From Tupaia tana (Eukaryota; Chordata; Mammalia; Scandentia; Tupaiidae): 64,000 nt of DNA. Of the stretch, positions 42,570 through 53,519 are shown one piece after another (the stretch's first letter is position 1; each line of letters opens with the position of its first letter). Position numbers and translations under genes: made by a program. The notes below the pieces were generated by a model. It ran no database searches. It was not told the DNA's origin and worked only from the letters and a program-made list of their open reading frames with translations. Where the stretch lies: positions 12,955,662 through 13,019,661 of the forward strand of contig JAKSZU010000002.1 of assembly GCA_026018925.1 (NCBI GenBank), written 5' to 3'.

Positions 42570-42855
42570 TTTTAAAAGAGGTTTTTGACTTAGGGTGCAT
42601 GTACTCGCTGGTGGGGCGGGCGTGGCTGGGGGAGAGACAGACAGACACAGTGAGAAGGAAAGTGAGAAATCACCCCCTGCCGGAAGGGGTGGTAGATGGC
42701 CACAGTGCAATCCCTTCTCCATTCTCCTCCTAGGATTTTAGGCACACGAGCACACGCACCCAGTGTGATTTTCAAGCCACCAGGTCTGGGACTCGAACCA
42801 CAGTCAGCCATGAGGGGGTCTAGCAACATAACTGCTATGCCATCTGCTGGCCCTG
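42570..42855 (-). mobile_element. tRNA-type SINE, type A/B, minus strand
   Basis: The tail AAAAGAGGTTTTTGACTTAGG, a GC-rich insert near 42610-42632, the body with GATTTTAGGCACACGAGCAC, the complementary B box GGGACTCGAACCACAG (about 42787-42802) and the head GCTATGCCATCTGCTGGCCC are present. The B box is well kept. Confidence 0.85.
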
Positions 42856-43769
42856 GGAGTTCCTCTTCTAAGCTGGCACTTGTCACACCTTCAGCAGGCT
42901 GCTCCAATGCTCGGTCTAGATAGCACGTTATGGAAAGTCCAGTGCCTTGTGTGTGATTTGACAGGCAGATACGGGATAGCAGACCCACTCGCACAGCTCC
43001 AGTGGTCTAACTGTTAGCAGAGATGTCCTGTAGGGATGACGGACATTTGTAGACAGTAGACTGTGAGTAAAGTAGACTATCTTCAGTGACATTGGTGGGC
43101 CTCATTCAGTCATTTAAAGAGAAGTGCTGATCTTCTCCAGAAAAGAAGGAATTCATCCCAAGACTAACATAGAAATCTTGCCTGAATTTCTAGTCTGGAT
43201 TTCAGACTTAGTGTCCCTCGCATTTCCATGAGCCAATTTCTTAAAATAAATGTCCCACCTCTCTCTCTGTCTCTCTGTTTCTTTGGAGAACCCTGATTAA
43301 CTATATATGCTATGTACATCTTTAGGTAAAGAGTAAACAAATAAGCAAAAAACAACTCTGGAGGAAATGAATAACTCTGGAAAAATAAAAATAAGAAAAT
43401 TCACTCAATAAGATAATAAAATTATAGTATGCAAATAGAATCCCCCAGAAAAGCCACAAGCAATAATAGAAAACATGGCTGAGTCAGCACAGCAAGCCCC
43501 TGGGACTCAGAACACACATGGTTTTACAGTGAGACACCATAATATGTCACAAATTCACACGGGCAATTCCTACCCTACTACAGTGTTTGAGAATGTGCGA
43601 CAGAATAGGACAGGTTTCCAATTTCATTTTATAGAGGAAGCATAGCCTTGATACAAAAATGTGCCCCAAATGTCAATCATCAATGAGAATGGCAGCAGCA
43701 ACAACTAGAGCTGAATCTTGTTTAGGAATAGAGGTTTTTCCTTCAAAGAATTACCCTCTAAATTAGTTA

Positions 43770-43921
43770 TTTATTATTATTGTTTTTAATTTTGCTATGG
43801 GCATGTGTGCTCACTAGAGAGAGAGAGAGGGAAAGTGAGTAAGCTCCCAGGGATGGGACTTGAACTGCCATTAGCCATGTGGGAGTCCAGTGCCTTAACC
43901 ACCATGCTGCCTGCTGATCCC
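43770..43921 (-). mobile_element. Short tRNA-type SINE, type C-like, minus strand
   Basis: TTTTTAATTTTGCTATGGGC, a GA-rich tract, GGACTTGAACTGCCATTAGC and the head end ACCATGCTGCCTGCTGATCC are present. The tail contains GCTATGGGCATGTGTGCTCA, so this copy is transitional between the A/B tail and the short C body. Confidence 0.75.
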
Positions 43922-43931
43922 TTGACTCTTT

Positions 43932-44207
43932 TTTTTTTTTTTTTTGGAGAGATTTTTTTTTTTTTTTTCACTTTAGGGCGCGTGAGCTCACCAGACAGAC
44001 AGAGACATAGAGACAGAAAGAGAGAAATCACCCCCCAGGGGGGATGGTCACGCCACAATCCCTTCTCCTCCATTCTCCTCTTGGAATCTTGGGCACGCAT
44101 GCACACATGCCCGGCATGAGTTTTAAGCCACCAGATCCGGGACGCGAACCGCGGTCGACTACATGGGAGTCCAGCGACATAGCCATTATGCTAACCGCTG
44201 GTTCCCA
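43932..44207 (-). mobile_element. tRNA-type SINE, type A, minus strand, young
   Basis: There are two T runs in the tail, with CACTTTAGGGCGCGTGAGCT between tail and body. The palindromic CACCCCCCAGGGGGGATGG, the complementary B-box region GGGACGCGAACCGCGG and the head CATTATGCTAACCGCTGGTTCC are present. CCTTGACTCTTTTT before and CCTTGATTCTTTTT after form the flanking duplication. It inserted right beside the type C copy. Confidence 0.93.
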
Positions 44208-44304
44208 CCCCTTGATTCTTTTTAATAGGATCTCTTGAAGCACAATTAAAACCAAAGAAGCTTTGTCCTAAGAATACAGGAAGGTTTGACCTTAGCTCTA
44301 ATAA

Positions 44305-44382
44305 TGGGGTCATCAGTAAAGTCATGATGCATTTTTGTGTAGAAAAACAGAAAAATATGTCATGACTTTCCCGACGACCTAA
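44305..44382 (-). mobile_element. Short palindromic TA-flanked element (mariner-type MITE), copy 2
   Basis: The reverse complement begins TTAGGTCGTCGGGAAAGTCA and ends ...TCATGACTTTACTGATGACC. It is related along its length to 19281-19362, with the same AT-rich centre ATATTTTTCTGTTTTTCTA. A TA dinucleotide follows the intact end at 44383-44384. The two copies in unrelated flanks prove a dispersed family rather than a chance palindrome. Confidence 0.7.
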
Positions 44383-44465
44383 TATTTTATTACAGGTCAA
44401 AAGGAATAAATAACCATATCATTATACTTTGTAGTAGTGTTTTATAACATTGAAAAGTCATCCTT

Positions 44466-44703
44466 GGGCCAGCCAGTGATGTGGTGGTTAGGATAGCTGG
44501 ATCCAACACAGCTGACTGTGTGGTTCGAGTCCTGGATCCGGAGGCTTGAAAAGCACACCAGTCATGTGTGTGCACGCATGCCCCAAATCCCAAAAAGATG
44601 GAGAGACAGAGAAGTTGTGATGTGACCTTCCCCATGGAGGATGGCCACTTTCCCTCCTTCTCTGTCTCTCTCCAGTGAGTGCATATGCCCTGTGGCAAAT
44701 TAA
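44466..44703 (+). mobile_element. tRNA-type SINE, type B/D mixture, with flanking duplication
   Basis: The head GGGCCAGCCAGTGATGTGGT, a perfect B box GGTTCGAGTCC at about 44522-44532, the body with GTGTGTGCACGCATGCCCCA and the tail GCATATGCCCTGTGGCAAAT are present. AAAAGTCATCCTTG before and AAAAGTCGTCTTTG after fit a target-site duplication. Confidence 0.85.
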
Positions 44704-44709
44704 AAAGTC

Positions 44710-45160
44710 GTCTTTGATGTTTCTCTTTAAGTGCTCCTAGTAAATTAGGGATTAAAGCTTAATTAAATTATAGAGCTGGATTCAAGGCCTGTTAAATAAG
44801 TCTCTGGTAGCCCGTGATCACTAACATCCTAACAGCTGTTCATGCCCCCATGAGCACGGGTACAGGAATGTCTATTCAGGAAGCATGTTTGTCTCTCCCA
44901 GAACCTGTCACCTGCTCCATGGCTGCCGCACAGTCAGGGAGGATGGATGGCAGCCCAGGAAAGCATGGAGCTGACACCCCTTCCCTGAGGACTCCCTGCT
45001 GTCATAGGCAGCCCTGAAGGACAGCGGTCCAAGCAGTGGGTGCCAGTCCTGGAAATCTGAGCGTGTGAGGAGAATTATTGGCAGGCATCTATATGAATGC
45101 TTAACAATTTAAAAAATCTGATTGAATTTCTAAATGTATTTTAGATAACATTCTTGAAGT
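44710..45160. other. Unique DNA, no gene recognised
   Basis: Mixed composition and no repeat or exon recognised. The short AT-rich start (44710-44800) has TAAATTAGGGATTAAAGCTT and AATTAAATTATAGAGC, which could be part of a conserved element. Confidence 0.3.
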
Positions 45161-45162
45161 GT

Positions 45163-45232
45163 GTGTGTATATATATGCATATATATGTACATATATATAT
45201 GTATATGTACATACATATATGTATATATATTT
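45163..45232 (+). repeat. (TA/TG)n AT-rich microsatellite
   Basis: Alternating purine-pyrimidine repeat with interleaved ATGTACAT motifs. It is strongly self-complementary and prone to hairpins. The minus-strand frame through it is a Tyr/Ile/Tyr artefact. Confidence 0.9.
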
Positions 45233-45955
45233 ATAAAGTGGTTCTGCCATAGCAGAAGGATATAGTGGAACCATACTGTTCACACTTAAAAGATACATGA
45301 AACTTACTGAATAAGAATGAACTGTCACACAAAGGAATTTTCTTGTAATTCACCTTTAACTATAAATAAGGAGTTCTCTCTCTGATTCCATTTTTTGAGC
45401 ATTTTATAGGTTATTACTTGGACAAATGGTTGGGATGATGGTCCCACCAATTACCCTGGTGTAATCATATGCACTGCAGTCAGGTGCTGAAAAATCACGT
45501 TGCACCTCTGCTAATGCGTACAGTTACTACGTTACTAAAGATTTAAAAAGTTATTAAAATCATGGCACACTCATCTGTCACATACTTTTCTTTCATATTC
45601 AGAAAAATGTTCTGTCTTAGTCTTCTAAAGGAAATTTTAAGTGAATAAAAGTGGGGCCGTGGTGGAACCTTTCTAATTTCCCTCAATAGCCTCTTTAAAA
45701 GTCCAGTAACCCTCAGTGATAAATAATTGAGTGTGTTTCTGTGTTCATTCCATATTTTTTTCCCAGTGAGCTGGTGACCGTTGAGACTACCAGCAAGTTA
45801 CAAAAATGAAGGCTTCGTAAGCAGGCAGTAGCCTCAGAGCCAACTGTAAATATCAGGGTTCTTCCTCCTCTTCTTCCTCTTTCCTTTTACTCCCACCTTC
45901 CCTCTCTCCCTCCCTTTTATTTCTTTTCTCCACCTCTGAGAGATTTACTCTATTA

Positions 45956-46127
45956 AAAAATTATCCATTTTATTTATTCATTTATTTTTATTTTAAGTTT
46001 GCTACAGATCACGTGTGCTCACTACGGAGAGAGAAAGTAACTGACAAAACAAGCCAGGTCCGGGTCTTGAACTGTGGTCAGCCATGTAGGAGTCCAGGGC
46101 CTTAACCACCATGCTATCTGCTGGCCC
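45956..46127 (-). mobile_element. Short tRNA-type SINE, type C, minus strand, with flanking duplication
   Basis: The A/T-rich tail, AGTTTGCTACAGATCACGTG, the body CAAAACAAGCCAGGTCCGGG and the head ACCATGCTATCTGCTGGCCC are present. GATTTACTCTATT before and GATTTACTCCATT after are the target-site duplication. It is the last recognisable SINE of this superfamily for almost 16 kb. Confidence 0.85.
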
Positions 46128-46129
46128 TG

Positions 46130-47110
46130 ATTTACTCCATTTTAATCTTTCAGTCTTTCATGAGGTGGGGAGGTTTGCCTGCCAGAGTAGTGACCTTGCA
46201 GCATGCATGTTGCCTCTGTCCTACACGGTGGCCCGGGCGCAGTGATCTAGGGCTGACGTGGTTCTCCGAGGTATCCGGGCGGGTGACTCCTGCCTGGCAG
46301 CTCCACATCTCTAGGGCCTTGGTCTCCGGAAGGCCCAGGAGCCCCCGACTGTGTCCAGACCCCACTCTCGGATGTACGGACATGGTTTCTGCTTACTTGC
46401 TCTTGGCCGTGGCTTGGTCACCTGCCACATCTAACCATGGCTGGAGAGAGTGGCCTTTGCTGTTGGATCTCACATTTTCACCTAAAGCTTATGGGATTTA
46501 CTGTGACAGAAGCAGGGGAAAATAGATATCCAGTGACATCTGAGAGTTTCGTCACAGTTCTTTCTTTCTGCAACCCCCAACCCAGACACACCTTCCTAAG
46601 AGAGAGAACCCTACGTCTTGAGTCCCCACTGCACCAGCTCAGAGCCTGCTCGTCCACACCCCAGTCGCTGTGTGGACTCCCTCGGGGAAGGAAGGAGGAA
46701 TGGGAGGCCCCCGCTGGGAGGAGGAGCTGGCAGCCCTCCCTGGCACACCACTCTCTCCTAGGCCCTTCCTCTCTCCTTGTCCTCCATGGCACATGTGACA
46801 TGGCTCGGGGACCTGGCCCTTCTGAAGGCCCCTGCTGGCAGGGCTGGGGAAGGAGGGGTTCTGCCTGGTTACAGGTCACAGGCCTCTGTGGTGGCTCTGT
46901 GTGACTGGCGATGCAGTCGCCTTGGAAACTTCTGTTTCTCTGTTTTCTCTGCCAGTTCTGCGTGTGTGGACAGCCAGGGTCTCGCCTGGGTAGCTTCCAA
47001 GCTCGTGGTTCCTCTGTTTCCCCTCAGGCTTCCCATTCTGCCCTGCTCTCTTTTAAAGATTGTAGTGGCTTCCTTGAGGGTGTTGGAAAAGATGGGCTTG
47101 AGTGCAGGCA
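46130..47110. other. Unique DNA, no gene recognised
   Basis: Frames of 70-155 codons overlap on both strands, mostly in the GC-rich part at 46430-46910. None has a recognisable domain. Confidence 0.4.
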
Positions 47111-47126
47111 ATATCCTCTGACTTCT

Positions 47127-47353
47127 TTTTTTTGGTAATTTAATTTAAAAAAGTTATTTATTTTACATTCGTTCACTGTGCATGTATTCACAGCATACAA
47201 AATGAGATTTCCCATCCAGAATACACAGTGCATTGGCTTCATCAAGGATTATTGCCATACATGTTATCATCAACTAATAATTTTCCATTTCTTGTTTCTT
47301 ACATATTTTGCTTCCCCACCCCCGATCCCCTACTTCTCACCCTGCACTGTTTC
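47127..47353 (-). mobile_element. 5'-truncated L1 3'-end-like insertion with exact 12-bp duplication
   Basis: CCTCTGACTTCT is present exactly at 47115-47126 and 47354-47365. The insert starts with a T run. On the minus strand it reads as a G-rich tract (GGGGATCGGGGGTGGGG), AT-rich DNA, an AATAAA-type signal (GTAAAATAAATAAC) and a terminal A run. A G-rich tract and polyadenylated end suggest the 3' untranslated region of a lineage-specific L1, heavily 5'-truncated. A short processed transcript is the alternative. Confidence 0.6.
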
Positions 47354-47801
47354 CCTCTGACTTCTGCCTGCTGGCCTGGCTGCCCAGCTGCCTACTCTTC
47401 CAAAGAGGTCACCCAGCCTGGTTGGGGTCGATTTTCTCTCCTGCGGAGGCGCTCCCTCGTTAGAGTCACGTATTACCCCTGTTTCATCTTGGGTCACAGA
47501 AGCCTTTGTTGTTTCCAACTGGCAAAGCTGTGGTACCCGCCCGCCAAGACCGCAGGCTGCGGGTGGAGAGAGTCCCTTCGCATGAGTGTGCGGAGGCCCA
47601 GAGACCCTTGGGGACTCCTCCCAGGACGGTCTCCTAGTACAGCTGTCTCCAGCTGGGTGTGGAGTTTGTTTGAGGGGTCATGGCAGAGCTATTATGGGGG
47701 TGGGGGGAGGCTCAGGTCTCTGTGGTTCCCAAATGTGCTTCCTCTCCGGATTGTGCTGAGGGTTAGGGGAAAGATCCTCTCGGAGGAGGCTGGAGCTGGG
47801 G

Positions 47802-48889
47802 TGCCGAGGACCAGCCTCGGGGTGGGTGGGTTATCTCGATGGAGGCAGCGCAGGTGAACAGAAGACAGAGGCCTCGGTGCCTTTTCATGCATGTCCGATG
47901 CCGGACACCCCCCAGAGATCGCTCTCTGGGGAGTGACAACTGCTAGGAATCATCGTGCCTTTTTATTGAAAATGTGTTACATGCAAGTAAAGGGAGAGGG
48001 GCTATGTGTTTCAATTATCAGCTCATAAAGTTTTTAACAATAGGGAACATAGATTTTTTCAGGGTTGGATTAAGAGTGGGTCTCGTGCAGTTTAGGGTTG
48101 GATTAAGGGTGGGTCTAGTGCAGTTCCGCAATTGTAGGTGGGTCTCCATGGAATTGTAGGTGGGTCTCCATAGAATGCAGTTTTGGGAAAGTGGTTCCGG
48201 TAAGCAGAGATGATTATCAGCTGATGCGGCACAGCAGCCATCTTGTGATTACCGGGAATGGTGCTGAGAAAAGAAAATCTCAAGAATAGATATTAGTTCT
48301 TATGGATCTTAATAAAGAATGATACTTATATAGTTTTGTAGGGATCTAAACCTTGATTTGAGGAGTCCTAAAATATTTATCTATTTCGCTTGGTGAGGGC
48401 GGGGTGTCCTGGGCCAGTTTTGACCTAATCCTATTTTACATCAAGAAAGGATTAAGTTTACCTTAAATGTATTTTGAAGGGCCTTCCAAAAGTCAAGATT
48501 ATTTCTGCCTAGATAGAACTTCAGCCCACCCTCTATTGTGACCATGGAGATAAAGCTTTGTAATTAATAGTAGGTGATTATAGCAAAGGGGAGCGGTTGG
48601 GGACTTCCTGGAAAATTTTATCATATACTCAGGATGTATAAGAGAGCTATGCAATTCTTTTATAGTAGTAAACTGGGGAGTCAGAGGGGGGTCGCTTCCC
48701 AGCAAGGATACCAGTTTTCTAGAGCAAATAGCAAGCAGCCTTGCTGACATGCTAATTGACCCAAGCTTTATTCTAAGGTCAGGGGGTGCACATCAGTGGC
48801 CTTGCCAGCATGTTGATCCAACCGGAAGCGGAGCTCAAAGGTAGGGGGCTCAGACAGATCCTGGGGCCTCACCGAGTTGGACTCCTCCA
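47802..48889 (-). mobile_element. Endogenous retrovirus solo LTR fossil, class II (ERVK)-like, minus strand
   Basis: The element runs TG...CA with the 6-bp sequence CTGGGG exactly on both sides (47796-47801 and 48890-48895). It has an AATAAA-type signal on the minus strand near 47962-47970, a stem-loop just after it and a G/C-rich U5 end. Its length of about 1.09 kb and the 6-bp duplication fit a betaretrovirus-like (class II) LTR. It contains two internal tandem repeats of about 33 bp and 21 bp (about 48061-48175). No internal retroviral region follows, so it is a solo LTR left by recombination. Confidence 0.8.
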
Positions 48890-48895
48890 CTGGGG

Positions 48896-50160
48896 CAGAT
48901 GAGGGCCATCCTCGTGCTGTCGGCTGCTGCAGCTCGGTCTCTGTGCAGACCCGTGTTTGTCCTTGAGGGCAAATGTGCCGAGCAGCAAAGTTAGCTCTGC
49001 GCGCTCCTCTGCTCTTCTTCCCATGGCTAATGCCTGTTGTAACTGGAGCTGGTCAGTGAGGGTCAGGCTGACCCCTGACTTTATGACAAGTGACCAGGAA
49101 CAGAGGTGGCCCTGCTGGTGGAGAGTTGGAGCCCCTCTCCTCGGACCTTGGATTTGTGTAATGAAAATCCAGCTGCTGAATCCCATGGGGACCCCGATAA
49201 GCACGAGAGGGCAAGGTGGGCAGGAAAGGAAACTTAAATCAAGGAGCAGGTGTCCAGTGAGGCCGAGGTAGATGGCGGCCGAGGGGCTGAGTGCCGACGC
49301 CGTCAGTATTTCCTGATCCGTTTCTGATGGAATCGAATGAAATGGGAAATGGAGGCAGCTGTCCTGTCGGGATTTGCAGAATGAACTAGAGGAACAGCGG
49401 CTCCTCGCCGTGGCCCCAGCTGTGTGCCCGTCCCTGGCTGCCCACCTCTGCCATGCATCGCCAGGGCTCCCTCGCCACATGCTGTGGGCCGCCCTACTTC
49501 CGGCCTCACTCGGGCCACTCAGGGGTCAGGTCTCAGCACAGTAGTCCATTCATTCCCACCCAGTCTCTGGGACACAGGAAAGCAGCGACTGCATTTGCTG
49601 ACTGCTAGCTTCGCCCTGACCTGTGTGTTTGAGGATGAATCTGGCTGCGTCTTTATTCTGATGCAGAAGTGTGGCCCGAGCGGAGCAGTCCCTGCTCTGC
49701 TGCAGTGGGCAGCCTGCAGGCTGGAGGGGACATGAGGAGGACAGGCCCCACAGGCTCAGGGCCAGGCCTGAGAGGACCAGCCGTTCTGCTGTTCACTCCT
49801 GGGCTGGAGGGGGATGTCTCTGAGGGACTGCTCAGCAGGAAACTAGCTACACTGAGGACTTAGAGCAAAACAAGGCATCCCCTGGACCAGAGGCTCCGAT
49901 GCCTGCTGGTGGGAGAGCGCCAACCTCCGGCCCCTTTTGCGCACCTGCCAGCCTCTGAGCAGGTTGTGTCAAGCCTTTGCTCACGGAGACACACTGTGGT
50001 CGGAGTGGTGACACGGCCACCTAAAATGACAGAAACAAACCAACAAAATGACGCAAGGCCATGCTGGGCCAAGAGTCAAATGCAAAAGAGGAGCAGGAGG
50101 GCGTCCCCAGGAGGCGGTGCAGCAGGAGGCTCTGCTTCCAGTGGTCCCCTCAGCAGGTCA
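48896..50160. other. GC-rich unique DNA, no gene recognised
   Basis: Overlapping frames of up to 203 codons on the minus strand (48869-49480) partly overlap the LTR flank and have no recognisable domain. No splice-framed exon is visible. I assign no repeat. Confidence 0.4.
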
Positions 50161-50167
50161 CCAGACT

Positions 50168-50288
50168 TCTTGGTGCCTCGGATTCCCCGAGTGTAAATGG
50201 AGGCGATGAAGGCACCTACATGAGCTCCTCACTGAAGCACTTAGAGCACCCAACTCACAGCAAGTGCCCTGATATTACTGGCTACGCT
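50168..50288 (-). mobile_element. MIR SINE, minus strand
   Basis: TTGGTGCCTCGGATTCCCCG, AGTGTAAATGGAGGCGATGA, GGCACCTACATGAGCTCCTC, GCACTTAGAGCACCCAACTC and ACAGCAAGTGCCCTGATATT are MIR in reverse ('GTGCCTCAGTTTCC...GTAAAATGGGG...GCACTTAGAACAGTGCC...'). Confidence 0.65.
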
Positions 50289-50289
50289 G

Positions 50290-51800
50290 AGGTCCCCTCC
50301 TTGAGGGACAGGGCTTGTAGCAATTCAGGAATGAGCATGCCCATCTAGTTGGGCTTCATGAGGGGCTTCACAGAGGAGGTGTGATATCTGAGCTGGGCCT
50401 CAGGAGATGGTTAGGGGCTTGTGAGATGGAGAAAATGAAGTAGGATTTTCCTGGAAAGAAAAGGTATGAGGACAAAGCATGGTGGCTGGGGATGCCGAGA
50501 GGCTGCTTGCTTGGACGCTAGGATGGGGTGGTGGGCCCAGTCCTGCGAGGCCGCCTTTCCTGGTGAACTGGCTGCACAAAGCCCAAGAGGATTACAAGAG
50601 CTGCAGCAACTCTTCGGCAAACCCCACTGGCTTGTGAGAGCAGAGCAGAGTTCCTGTGCCAGGGACGGGCAGCCAGTTCTGGCTGGAGCAGAGGGCTTAT
50701 TTGTAACAGTGAGGAAGGCTGGGAACAAGGCCGAAGCAGCCAGTGGTGGAAGGAAGGAAAGGCGGGCAGCATCGAAGGTCAGCGTGGGGTGTTGACCTTC
50801 GCCAAACGCCATCTGGATCCAAGTCGACATGGGCCATTTTGAGAGCATCTGGAAATGACTTAGAAGGTGCAGTGGTCTTTCTTGCTAGATCATCCTCCCT
50901 GCATCCTCCCGACTCCTTTCAGATCATTCCCTTCGCCAAGCATGTGCCCGTCCTAACTCTTCCCACGTGGAGAACCCTGCTTCTGTAGCTCCCTCCTCTC
51001 CTGCTTGAGGACCTTTCTCCTGCAGAGGAGGCCTCCCATGTGTGTCTGTGGCTTTCACCCCATGGCTTTCCCCTTGTTCTCCTGGGCTCTTCCCAGACTT
51101 CTGCATATACCCCTCTCGGGAATGTTGGTGGCTCCTTTTCAACAGTCTGGGTGGCATCCCCTCCAGTGTCCTGGGGGACAGTGGGTAGCAGAGCTCAGGG
51201 GTGTTGGGCCAGGACTGGTCCCTGGTTGCAGACTTGGAAGCAGGAGCAAGGGTCCCACAATTGGATCATTGGCCAAAATGACTTGGAGCACCGTGTGCAA
51301 TGAAGGGTTTCCCTAGGGTGTCACTCCAGCCCTCAGTTCGTCACAGATACCCAGGGGCCCTAGAACCTTCCTGTGGGTTCCAGAGAGAAGGCTGGGGCTT
51401 TATTGGCACAGCCTGGGAGCAGCTTGAATCTCTGGAAGGTGAAAGCAGGCTTGAAGTAAGAGCCATCTCCAGTGGCAGCAGATGCTTGGGAGTGGCCTGG
51501 GAACAGTTTGGCCACACACACAGCAGCGTGCACCCTGCTGGCCTCTGCAGTGACAGTTTTCTGATGAAGCAGTGGGACTCTTCCTCAGGCAGAGGGTGCA
51601 TTCTAGATGAAAGCCAGTTCTTTATAAACCCTAAGCGCACGAGACTCGACATTGACCAGTTCCGTCAGAATTGGCCTGAAGAGTAGACTGGACTCCTCGG
51701 CCAGTGCTCAGTCCTCGAGGTTCCACGAACATGTGGGGAGTGGGGCCACATGAGCATTTCCAGCCCCTGACCCTCACAACTCGATTGCTGAAGGCACTAC
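50290..51800. other. Unique DNA, no gene recognised
   Basis: Several frames of 80-145 codons occur, with opposite-strand counterparts over the same bases. None shows a recognisable domain, and no SINE is present. Confidence 0.4.
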
Positions 51801-52207
51801 AAATCTTTCATCAGCCGTCGTTTCCTCAGGATTAAAAATAAATTAAGTAGTGGATTTTGAGTATATGGTCTCTAATGCCCTGACTAATTTGTCTTGAAGG
51901 AGAGAAACTATCCACTAGGAATGGAAATTGACAAAAAGGCTTCATCGAATCCATCAGTTAATCAACAGGGATATATTGGCAAGGTGATTAACTCTGCTAG
52001 AAGACCTTGGCTCTGGCCAGCTCTGCTCCAGATCCAAGTCAGGCTGGTGGAAAATGTGATTTCTGCTTTGGCCTAACTGCAGTACAGGTGCATATACCAC
52101 AGGTAGGCCCAGGGAAAGGTGTCTGGGGGAGACAGAATCATTCTTTCATTCCTTGGAAAACTGACGGTCTGCTATGTCTAAGTCACCATTTTTAACATTT
52201 TGGGACA

Positions 52208-52362
52208 CACAAACACAGACATACACAGAAAGGCAGGCACACCCTCATGCACAAGCACACACATGTGCGCACACACACACACACACACACACAGAGAAAA
52301 CCAGACACACATGTACACACCCACAGATACATACACACACAGAGAAAAGCAGATGCACTGTA

Positions 52363-52399
<37 letters not shown>

Positions 52400-52644
52400 G
52401 CAGACACACTCAGGCACAAGTACACACAAGCATTCCCACTCATACACATAGAGTCACATACACAGGCACACTCACACAGACACAGGCACATACAAAGACA
52501 CACAGAGACATACGCATACAGAGACACCACTGCACACAGAGGTACACAGTCACAGCTAGGCAACACTCACGTGCAGGCACACATAGACACATTCACAGTC
52601 ATATGCATGCACACATGCACACACACGCACACACACACACCCAC
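52208..52644 (+). repeat. Long imperfect (CA)n array
   Basis: About 440 bp is built from CA runs broken by GA, TACA, GCA and TCACA variants, with three near-pure CA blocks (about 52270-52294, 52366-52396 and 52620-52642). All frames through it (up to 173 codons, rich in His and Thr, or Cys and Val) are artefacts. Such arrays can adopt Z-DNA. Confidence 0.95.
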
Positions 52645-53299
52645 ACTGGTTCTCTGCCCTTACAAATTCGACATAGAACTGTCTTTGATCTTTGAATAAA
52701 TGTATGGCATCAATTTGAAACAATTTGTTTGCAGGGTGGGAAAGTGGTCTGTCTTTTGGGAGACTGGCACAGGCGAGAAGAAAATGGGTGCAAAGACCAT
52801 CTATTAACATCCCCCTGAGCCTGCAGCTGATACTCCAGCCAGAACTAGCACCCCTCCAGATCCCACCATGGTTCCATTGGATTATGTAATAGACCTCAAT
52901 AACTCTAAATGAGCTATTATACTCTGCCATATAATTATATATTTAGGACACAAGTATGGTTAAAAAAAGAAACCCACAGGAAAACACTGAAGCGAATCGC
53001 AGAGCAATCTCAGTGGCTGATTATATTTAAGCTGCAGTGTGTCAGCTGTTCTCCCATTTTTTCAGAGTTCCCAAATTCGTTAGGCAATATTCTGGAGCTA
53101 TCAAACATTGCTCTTTATTTTTGAATCAAAGTCATTTTGGAAATGTGAAAAGCCTACTTCCTGATCTTTTCTTTTTGAGACTCATAAAATGTACAAATGG
53201 CATCTCATTTTCTTGGACAAGTCTTTTATCTGCCTTGTCTATTCAAATAATAAAAATACAGGCAATAAAAAGTAAAAGCAGTTGTCATTCGCTGGCTCT

Positions 53300-53455
53300 T
53301 ACCCCACTGCGTGCCGCGCGTGAGCTTCGCATCACTTCATGTTTCTTCGCCACAGCCCCGGGAGCGAGTCGTGAGTGCGTGCAGACCCTGAGGTGGAGGG
53401 AGGATAAGTATCTGGTTTAAGGACACGCAGGCCGGAAACAGCGAAGTCATGACCG
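53300..53455 (+). mobile_element. MIR SINE
   Basis: GTGCCGCGCGTGAGCTTCGC, ATCACTTCATGTTTCTTCGC, CACAGCCCCGGGAGCGAG and TAAGGACACGCAGGCCGG keep the MIR order, with a CpG-rich bias unusual for so old an element. Confidence 0.5.
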
Positions 53456-53519
53456 GAATTGAGCTGGTCCGTTCTTGCTTTTGGCAGTGACAGCTCACGG
53501 CACTCTTCACTTCTGAGCG

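Noticed and set aside
45101-45328. Minus-strand frame with Tyr/Ile repeats
   Set aside because: It is produced by the AT-rich microsatellite at 45163-45232.
48499-48750. Minus-strand frame of 83 codons
   Set aside because: It lies inside the U3 part of the LTR fossil and is not treated as a gene.
52174-52699. Frames of 150-173 codons rich in His/Thr
   Set aside because: They lie entirely within the imperfect CA array.
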